Source: Erwinia sp. (GTDB lineage Bacteria; Pseudomonadota; Gammaproteobacteria; Enterobacterales; Enterobacteriaceae). Taken from it: a DNA stretch of 7,377 bases. The notes under the pieces were generated by a model. That model was not told the origin of the DNA. It ran no database searches and saw only the letters and a list, made by a program, of their open reading frames with translations. The stretch covers positions 1-7,377 of the forward strand of contig DOOK01000149.1 in NCBI GenBank assembly GCA_003512805.1, given 5' to 3'. Within the stretch, counting starts at the first letter, position 1. Every line of letters begins with the position of its first letter. The translations under genes and the position numbers were made by a program. This document shows, one piece after another, positions 1-3,632 of the stretch.

Positions 1-12
1 CCATTTAAAAAT

Positions 13-42
13 AATCCTTTGCTCCGGCAAAGGATTTTTTTT
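13..42 (+). terminator. Intrinsic terminator of the upstream plus-strand operon
   Basis: A perfect 10-bp stem, AATCCTTTGC (13-22) pairing with GCAAAGGATT (27-36), closes a TCCG loop and runs into eight consecutive T (35-42). This is a textbook Rho-independent terminator for plus-strand transcription entering from the left. The gene it ends is outside the window. In E. coli the neighbour on this side of hdfR is the rrnC operon with its distal tRNA genes, and the window itself opens with CCA, as a tRNA 3' end would. That identity is inference. Confidence 0.9.
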
Positions 43-151
43 GTCCGCAATATGGCAATGCCATCCTCTCTGGCTTCCCTTTCCTGAGCAATAAACTCTC
101 TCTTAGCGTATTAAAAACAACCTTTTAGGGCTCTAAAATCTTCACACCAGG

Positions 152-187
152 TCAGGAAATGGCCACCAACTGACCATTTTGTCCTGA
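152..187. other. Hairpin just downstream of hdfR
   Basis: Read on the hdfR strand, TCAGG (187-183) pairs with CCTGA (156-152). After a 3-base bulge, AAATGGTCA (179-171) pairs with TGGCCATTT (165-157), with one G-U pair and a GTTGG loop (170-166). The structure starts about 11 bases after the hdfR stop. No T-run follows immediately, so it is not a canonical terminator; it could protect the hdfR mRNA 3' end or assist Rho-dependent ending. Otherwise bases 43-198 hold no gene I can see. Confidence 0.45.
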
Positions 188-198
188 TGGCATTAAGG

Positions 199-1023
199 CT
201 ACTGCGTGTTAACCGGGAACTTAAGCAGCTGCCTGATATGGGATTGCTGATCGCTGTTTTGCAGCCAGACAGCATAAAGCGGGCGAACGGCTACGGGCGT
301 ATCTGGAATAACAGTTAAATCAGGATATTCGCTATGCCAGATATCCGGCAAGAAAGCACATGCGCCGGTAGTATGGAGCAGTTGGCGCGTCAGATGCGCT
401 GAGGTCGTCGTCAGCACAGGGACATCGTCTGCACCTGCCAGATAGCTCTCATGCTGATGAAAATCGGCACCCCATTCCAGCTTGATATAATCGTATTTCT
501 CCCGCTTCTCCGACTGTCGCGAGCGGTAAAGCGTCAGTGAAATATGTCCGATCTGCTGGCTGGTCAACTCATCCATTTTAGGCGCTTCAGTCGTGATCAG
601 CAGATCCAACTGGCGTTCATGCAGCTGTTTAACTAACAGATGGCGCTGTGCCACTCTGGCTTCAAGATGCAGGTCTTCCCGATTTTCATACAGCGTTTGT
701 AGCCAGGGCGTCAGATAGGCCTCCCAAAGAGAAGCGCTGGCACCGATAGCAAGCTCGTGATGCTGCTGGGTATGCGCTACCTCTTTTTTAGCCATCATCC
801 AGGTGCTCATCAGGCTTTCTGCATAAGGAAGCAACCTTTCACCTGCTGATGTCAGCCGGATATTGTTGCGGTGACGGGTAAAAAGATTAACGCCCAGCTG
901 ATTTTCCAACTGCCTGATGCGAAAACTGACGGCAGATTGCGTGAGATAGAGCGCTTCAGCGGCACGTCCAAAGTGGCGGGTTCTGCTCACTTCAAGAAAG
1001 GTCTTTAGTAATTCCGTATCCAC
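199..1023 (-). CDS. hdfR: HdfR, LysR-family transcriptional regulator
   Basis: A 274-residue LysR-type regulator. In E. coli HdfR represses the flagellar master operon flhDC and affects a few other genes. The N-terminal winged helix-turn-helix (about residues 2-60) is almost identical to E. coli HdfR as I remember it, including [20 protein letters not shown] and the [10 protein letters not shown] wing. It is followed by a linker helix and a LysR-substrate domain (about 90-260), in which [20 protein letters not shown] is conserved while the last third diverges. I chose GTG at 1023: AGGAGA lies about five bases upstream, the next residues DTELLKTF match the E. coli N terminus, and the predicted transcription start (about 1048) lies inside the longer reading that begins at ATG 1053. 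That ATG has no ribosome site. The gene is divergent from maoP. The stop is TAG at 199-201. Confidence 0.93.
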   Translation of the reverse strand: MDTELLKTFLEVSRTRHFGRAAEALYLTQSAVSFRIRQLENQLGVNLFTRHRNNIRLTSAGERLLPYAESLMSTWMMAKKEVAHTQQHHELAIGASASLWEAYLTPWLQTLYENREDLHLEARVAQRHLLVKQLHERQLDLLITTEAPKMDELTSQQIGHISLTLYRSRQSEKREKYDYIKLEWGADFHQHESYLAGADDVPVLTTTSAHLTRQLLHTTGACAFLPDIWHSEYPDLTVIPDTPVAVRPLYAVWLQNSDQQSHIRQLLKFPVNTQ

Positions 1024-1036
1024 ATCCGTCTCCTGA

Positions 1037-1058
1037 AAATCATTTGTCGTCATGATTT
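1037..1058. promoter_or_regulatory. Inverted repeat over the hdfR start point, possible LysR operator
   Basis: AAATCAT (1037-1043), eight bases, then ATGATTT (1052-1058): a perfect 7-bp inverted repeat. It contains T-N11-A spacings of the kind LysR-type regulators bind. It overlaps the predicted hdfR -10 and start point, where bound protein would block transcription. LysR regulators commonly repress their own gene, so HdfR is the obvious candidate ligand, but I know of no established HdfR consensus. Binding is inference. Confidence 0.4.
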
Positions 1059-1084
1059 AAATGTTTTGTTTTACACTCTGTCAA
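1055..1084 (-). promoter_or_regulatory. hdfR promoter (sigma-70)
   Basis: On the minus strand a perfect -35 TTGACA (1084-1079) is followed, after 17 or 18 bases, by TTTAAA (1061-1056) or TTAAAT (1060-1055), each 4 of 6 to TATAAT. The start point would be near 1048, giving a 5' leader of about 25 bases before GTG 1023. The strength of the -35 and the geometry make this the best promoter candidate in the divergent gap. Confidence 0.65.
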
Positions 1085-1097
1085 GCGTATCTAATAC
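1070..1097 (+). promoter_or_regulatory. Possible maoP promoter
   Basis: TTTACA (1070-1075, 5 of 6 to the -35 consensus) lies 16 bases before TAATAC (1092-1097), or 14 bases before the better hexamer TCTAAT (1090-1095). Neither combination is fully satisfying. If used, it would overlap the hdfR -35 on the other strand and the candidate maoS site, so the two genes' expression would be mutually exclusive or jointly controlled. Confidence 0.3.
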
Positions 1098-1107
1098 TCC
1101 GCGCCAT
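1091..1107. promoter_or_regulatory. Candidate maoS site (Ori macrodomain cis element)
   Basis: In E. coli MaoP acts with a single 17-bp site, maoS, in the hdfR-maoP gap to organise the Ori macrodomain of the chromosome. The sequence CTAATACTCCGCGCCAT lies in exactly this gap. It closely resembles the maoS sequence as I recall it, differing by about one base, but I cannot verify that memory here. Position and context are solid; the exact boundaries are not. Confidence 0.5.
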
Positions 1108-1144
1108 AAATAGCACGGCCATAAAAGAGTTAGGAGCGTGTAAA

Positions 1145-1483
1145 ATGGCGGAAAGCTTCGCAACAACGAATCGTTTTTTCGATAACAAACATTACCCACG
1201 CGGTTTCTCGCGTCACGGTGATTTCACCATCAAAGAAGCTCAACTTCTTGAGCGTTATGGCTACGCTTTTAACGAGCTGGATTTGGCAAAGCGTGAACCC
1301 ATAACGGAAGAAGAACGTCTGTTTATTGAGGTGTGCCGTGGTGTACGTGAACCTCAGTCCGAAGCAGAGCGGGTCTGGTCAAAGTATATGACGCGTATCA
1401 AACGTCCAAAGCGTTTTCACACTCTTTCTGGCGGTAAGCCGCAGATGGAAGGTGTGGAAGACTATTCGGACAGCGACGATTAA
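1145..1483 (+). CDS. maoP: MaoP, macrodomain Ori organisation protein (DUF413, formerly YifE)
   Basis: A 112-residue protein, the same length as E. coli MaoP (YifE) and highly similar throughout: [20 protein letters not shown] near the N terminus, [19 protein letters not shown] near residues 80-98, and an acidic tail EDYSDSDD. MaoP works with the nearby maoS site to constrain mobility of the Ori region; its biochemical mechanism is not well established. It has no signal peptide or membrane segment, and the basic KRPKR stretch is consistent with DNA contact (inference). ATG 1145 is preceded by AGGAG (1132-1136) at eight bases. An upstream in-frame ATG at 1061 would add 28 residues absent from the family and overlap the hdfR promoter, so I rejected it. 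It converges with comM. Confidence 0.95.
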   Translation: MAESFATTNRFFDNKHYPRGFSRHGDFTIKEAQLLERYGYAFNELDLAKREPITEEERLFIEVCRGVREPQSEAERVWSKYMTRIKRPKRFHTLSGGKPQMEGVEDYSDSDD

Positions 1484-1484
1484 T

Positions 1485-1510
1485 AATAAAGGGGCTTCGG
1501 CCCCTTTATT
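1485..1510. terminator. Terminator between convergent maoP and comM
   Basis: An 11-bp perfect stem, AATAAAGGGGC (1485-1495) with GCCCCTTTATT (1500-1510), is capped by a stable TTCG loop. It begins one base after the maoP stop codon. The A/T-rich base of the stem gives short T-rich tracts on both strands, so it probably ends transcription of maoP and also of comM, which arrives from the opposite side 34 bases away. Confidence 0.85.
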
Positions 1511-1544
1511 GTCAGTGATAAATGCTTTTTTGCAAAATAAAATC

Positions 1545-3062
1545 CTATTCCAGACTGTTAAGCAGATGAACCAGCAATCTGTCCATTGCCCGATAGCTTA
1601 GTGCTTCAAGCAAATGTTCCCGTTTGATAGCCTCTTCCTCCGCTAAATCAGCAATGGTTCGGGCAACTTTCAAAATGCGCTGCCAGGCGCGGACGGAAAG
1701 CCCTAATTGGTTTAGTACCTCTTCCAGCCAGCTCGTATCCTCTCTACTTATTTCACAATATCGCCGAATATCGGCCGGCGTTAGCTTCCCATTGATCGTC
1801 TTTGCGCGTGCCAGTTGAATATTTCTGGCGGCCAATACCCGCTGACGCACGGTTGCGCTGGATTCGCCGACGGTGGCCTGGCTAAGCGTTCCGGGTGGCA
1901 GTAATGGGACCTCCAGCGAGAGGTCAAAACGGTCGAGAAAGGGACCGGAGAGACGACTGAGGTAGCGCAGCGTCTGCTGAGGAGTACTTCGGTTGTGTTT
2001 TACACCGTGCTGACCGGTGGGGCTGGGATTCATCGCGGCTACCAGCTGAAAGCGCGCCGGATAGGTGATTTTTGCTTTAGCGCGGGACAGCGAAATGCTT
2101 CCGGATTCGACAGGTTCCCGCAGCGCGTCCAGTGTCTTGCGTTCAAATTCCGGCAGCTCATCAAGAAACAGCACGCCGTTGTGCGCCAGAGAGATCTCAC
2201 CAGGCTTAGGTAAAGCACCACCTCCAACCAGTGCATAGCGTGAAGAAGTATGATGAGGCGCCCGGAAAGGCCGCTGATGCCAGCCATGGTTGACCTGTAA
2301 TAAACCGGCTACGCTGGCGACGGCAGCGCTTTCCAGTGCCTCCCGATCGCTCAGAGGCGGGAGCAAACCCGCGAGGCGTGTAGCCAGCATCGTCTTGCCG
2401 GTGCCGGGCGGGCCAATCAGCAACAGGTTATGACCTCCGGCCGCGGTGATCTCCAGCGCTCTTTTGGCCTGCTGCTGGCCGATGACTTCACTTAAATCCT
2501 CGCAAGGCATGACTGCTGCAGAAGGCGCATAGCAGGCCTGACGAAGATCGGCCTGGCCATTCAGATAAGCGCACACCTCAAGCAGGGTACCCGCAAGGCG
2601 GCTATGCGCATGTTTTACAAGGCCTGCTTCATAACTGTTGTCCGCGGAAAGGATTAATATCCGCTTTGCCTCTGCCGCCGCCATGGCCGCAGGAATGGCA
2701 GCCTGTACGCCCCGTAGAGCGCCCGTCAATGCTAATTCTCCCAGTAACTCGTACTGCCCCAGTTTTTCTCCGCTAATTTGCTCTGAGGCAGCCAGAATCG
2801 CTATGGCGATAGGAAGATCGTATCTGCCACCTTCTTTTGGGAGATCGGCAGGGGCCAGATTAACGGTAATGCGCCGTGCGGGGAAAGTGAAACCACAGTT
2901 TATCAGCGCGCTCCTGACGCGTTCGCGTGCTTCTTTAACCGTGGTTTCCGGCAGGCCAACCAGCGTCAGCGCGGGCAGGCCATTACTTAGGTGCACTTCA
3001 ACGGTCACCAGAGGCGCTTCCACACCGATGGCCGCACGCGTATAGGTAACAGATAGCGACAT
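1545..3062 (-). CDS. comM: ComM/YifB, AAA+ ATPase and DNA branch-migration helicase
   Basis: 505 residues, one shorter than E. coli YifB. An N-terminal ChlI/Lon-like domain (about 1-165, with GLPETTVKEARERVRSALI and NLAPADLPKEGGRYDLPIAI) precedes the Mg-chelatase-type AAA+ module: Walker A GPPGTGKT (217-224), Walker B VLFLDELPEF (297-306, D301/E302), sensor-1 Asn in AAMNPSPTG (342-350), LSGPFLDRFD (371-380) and a C-terminal helical domain with sensor-2-like LSVRAW (455-460). In Vibrio and Acinetobacter, ComM is a hexameric helicase that extends homologous integration of transforming DNA; its role in enterics is unproven. The cysteines found in this loop in many ComM proteins are absent (NPSPTG through HNRSTP). 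ATG 3062 has AAGGAG five bases upstream. The reading frame is intact. Confidence 0.95.
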   Translation of the reverse strand: MSLSVTYTRAAIGVEAPLVTVEVHLSNGLPALTLVGLPETTVKEARERVRSALINCGFTFPARRITVNLAPADLPKEGGRYDLPIAIAILAASEQISGEKLGQYELLGELALTGALRGVQAAIPAAMAAAEAKRILILSADNSYEAGLVKHAHSRLAGTLLEVCAYLNGQADLRQACYAPSAAVMPCEDLSEVIGQQQAKRALEITAAGGHNLLLIGPPGTGKTMLATRLAGLLPPLSDREALESAAVASVAGLLQVNHGWHQRPFRAPHHTSSRYALVGGGALPKPGEISLAHNGVLFLDELPEFERKTLDALREPVESGSISLSRAKAKITYPARFQLVAAMNPSPTGQHGVKHNRSTPQQTLRYLSRLSGPFLDRFDLSLEVPLLPPGTLSQATVGESSATVRQRVLAARNIQLARAKTINGKLTPADIRRYCEISREDTSWLEEVLNQLGLSVRAWQRILKVARTIADLAEEEAIKREHLLEALSYRAMDRLLVHLLNSLE

Positions 3063-3081
3063 ACAGACTCCTTATAAAGCT

Positions 3082-3110
3082 ATTCTGTCCCCTCTGCTCG
3101 TGAGTGGCGA
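3082..3110 (-). promoter_or_regulatory. Possible comM promoter
   Basis: On the minus strand TCGCCA (3110-3105, 4 of 6) lies 17 bases before CAGAAT (3087-3082, 4 of 6), predicting a start near 3075 and a leader of about 12 bases containing the AAGGAG ribosome site. It is weak by consensus, as expected of an activator-dependent promoter. The CRP-S-like site upstream is centred about 60 bases from this start, close to a class I CRP position. Confidence 0.3.
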
Positions 3111-3124
3111 GGAGCAGCTTTTCG

Positions 3125-3146
3125 CTTATCGAAGCGGCTCGCAAAA
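3125..3146 (-). promoter_or_regulatory. CRP-S-like (Sxy/CRP) site upstream of comM
   Basis: Minus-strand reading: TTTTGCGA, GCCGCT, TCGATAAG. The left half matches the TTTTTGCGA half of the CRP-S consensus (TGCGA-N6-TCGCA) in full at its core; the right half keeps TCG but has AT in place of CA. CRP-S sites drive Sxy-dependent competence genes, comM among them in Haemophilus influenzae. The site is centred about 73 bases upstream of the comM start codon. It is a motif match only. Confidence 0.35.
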
Positions 3147-3170
3147 TTTCCCTGAAACCGTTCAGGCGAG
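3138..3170. other. Compound inverted repeat in the comM-ilvL gap
   Basis: CCTGAA (3151-3156), loop ACCG, TTCAGG (3161-3166) forms a perfect 6-bp hairpin. Flanking it, CTCGC (3138-3142) can pair with GCGAG (3166-3170), leaving a 9-base bulge on one side. A separate small stem CGCTT/AAGCG (3123-3127/3132-3136) lies next to it. No T-run follows on the plus strand. Function is unknown: operator, RNA fold or chance. Confidence 0.3.
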
Positions 3171-3244
3171 AGTTAGCACTGTCGGGCGAAAACCGGGAAA
3201 AGCCATTGCGTCTGGTACGTAATGAATATTTTTCAGGATTTGAC

Positions 3245-3257
3245 TTATCCCTTGATT
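3245..3257 (-). promoter_or_regulatory. Candidate IHF site upstream of the ilv promoter
   Basis: On the minus strand AATCAAGGGATAA matches the IHF consensus WATCAANNNNTTR at 8 of 9 specified bases. It lies in an AT-rich tract (about 3220-3320) and is centred near -98 from the predicted ilv start point. In E. coli the ilvGMEDA promoter is activated by IHF bound about 90 bases upstream in an AT-rich, supercoiling-sensitive region, so both motif and position fit. Confidence 0.55.
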
Positions 3258-3314
3258 AGCCATTGTTTTTTTATTAATCGTGCTCGCGGTCATAAAATAA
3301 ATTGATGAAAAAAG

Positions 3315-3342
3315 TTGAATGTACCGCGCTAACTGTGATAAC
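3315..3342 (+). promoter_or_regulatory. ilvLXGMED(A) operon promoter
   Basis: TTGAAT (3315-3320, 4 of 6) is followed after 16 bases by GATAAC (3337-3342, 4 of 6), with a TG one base before the -10 (extended -10 form). The start point would be near 3349, about 36 bases before ilvL and about 190 bases before the end of the attenuator T-run. That agrees with the E. coli ilvGMEDA leader, which is about 185 bases. The promoter sits immediately downstream of the AT-rich IHF region. Confidence 0.65.
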
Positions 3343-3384
3343 TCTGTAGGCATTACTTCGAACAAGTGAATTTATCGAATCTAA

Positions 3385-3483
3385 ATGAAAGCCCTTCTAC
3401 GAGTTCTAAGCCTTGTCATTATCAACGTCGTCGTGATTATTATCACGCCGTGCGGGGCTACGCTCGGAGGAAGAAAGGCTTAA
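3385..3483 (+). CDS. ilvL: IlvL, ilv operon attenuator leader peptide
   Basis: A 32-residue peptide, the same length and ending as E. coli IlvL (here TPCGATLGGRKA; PPCGAALGRGKA as I recall it). It holds 15 branched-chain residues: Leu 4, 5, 8, 10, 27; Val 7, 11, 15-17; Ile 12, 13, 18-20. Its job is regulatory: scarcity of charged tRNA for Ile, Val or Leu stalls the ribosome and lets the antiterminator form. A run of six Val/Ile codons (15-20) is the key sensor. Codons 16-20 are also covered by a perfect hairpin CGTGAT/ATCACG (3432-3437/3442-3447). ATG 3385 directly follows an in-frame TAA, so this is the only start; no good Shine-Dalgarno sequence precedes it, which is unusual for an attenuator peptide. 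Confidence 0.95.
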   Translation: MKALLRVLSLVIINVVVIIITPCGATLGGRKA

Positions 3484-3516
3484 AAATCAAGCCTGATTTC
3501 AGAAGAACCCCCGCAC
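3450..3516 (+). promoter_or_regulatory. ilv antiterminator (preemptor) pairing
   Basis: GTGCGGGG (3450-3457, over leader codons 22-25) is perfectly complementary to CCCCGCAC (3509-3516), which is most of the 5' arm of the attenuator. Forming this 8-bp pair prevents the terminator. Between the two arms a small hairpin AGGCTT/AAGCCT (3476-3481/3489-3494) would bring them together. A ribosome stalled at the Val/Ile codons leaves 3450-3457 free, whereas one reaching the stop covers it. A possible protector pair is AGCCC (3390-3394) with GGGCT (3455-3459). Confidence 0.75.
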
Positions 3517-3540
3517 CGAAAGGTCCGGGGGTTTTTTTTT
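3506..3540 (+). terminator. ilv attenuator (Rho-independent terminator)
   Basis: AACCCCCG (3506-3513) pairs with CGGGGGTT (3526-3533). Inside, ACC/GGT closes a GAAA tetraloop (3515-3524) across a single C-C mismatch. Nine T (3532-3540) follow. It lies 22 bases after the ilvL stop and ends transcription before ilvX and ilvG when branched-chain amino acids are plentiful. Confidence 0.93.
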
Positions 3541-3579
3541 GGCAGAGCTTACAGGTTATCAACGACAGAGGAACAGAAG

Positions 3580-3630
3580 ATGAACAGTAGAATAAAATGC
3601 TGTTGTTCCCAGCGAGAGGCGGGGAAATAA
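3580..3630 (+). CDS. ilvX: IlvX, 16-residue peptide upstream of ilvG
   Basis: A 16-codon open frame ([16 protein letters not shown]) between the attenuator and ilvG. E. coli has a 16-residue peptide, IlvX, at exactly this place (MNNSTKFCFSRFRTGN as I recall). Both share length, MN start, Lys6, Cys8, Ser10 and Gly15. It has its own ribosome site (AGAGGA, 3567-3572, seven bases before ATG) and ends two bases before the ilvG start, so termination here can feed ribosomes into ilvG. It is basic, soluble and has three cysteines in a row (7-9). Its function is not established; translational coupling or metal/redox sensing are guesses. It is too short for most gene finders. Confidence 0.75.
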   Translation: MNSRIKCCCSQREAGK

Positions 3631-3632
3631 CT

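Noticed and set aside
1061..1144. Upstream in-frame start for maoP at 1061 (28 extra residues)
   Set aside because: The added residues have no counterpart in the family, the region holds the promoters and candidate maoS, and AGGAG lies correctly before ATG 1145.
1512..1544. Palindrome TTTTGCAAAA between maoP and comM as a regulatory site
   Set aside because: It is a short A/T-rich palindrome in a convergent 3' region with no promoter nearby; likely chance.
2638..3045. Plus-strand 135-codon frame inside comM
   Set aside because: It is a shadow of the well-supported comM frame on the opposite strand; low-complexity Arg/Ala/Ser content and no motif.
3240..3268. TTGACT as the -35 of a second, upstream ilv promoter
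   Set aside because: The -35 is good (5 of 6) but the hexamers at 16 to 19 bases downstream (TTGTTT, TGTTTT and so on) match the -10 consensus poorly. It may be a relic of an upstream promoter like E. coli P1, but I cannot support activity.
3162..3365. Minus-strand 67-codon frame in the comM-ilvL gap
   Set aside because: It covers the ilv promoter and IHF region, has no ribosome site I can see and no recognisable motif; the regulatory reading explains this stretch better.
3366..3590. Plus-strand 74-codon frame overlapping ilvL and the attenuator
   Set aside because: It is out of frame with ilvL, begins with GTG and reads through the attenuator stem and T-run. The ilvL peptide with its Leu/Val/Ile bias is the real product.
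3597..3632. Upstream in-frame start for ilvG at 3597 (12 extra residues)
   Set aside because: There is no ribosome site before it, it lies within ilvX, and E. coli IlvG begins with MNGAQWVV, matching ATG 3633.
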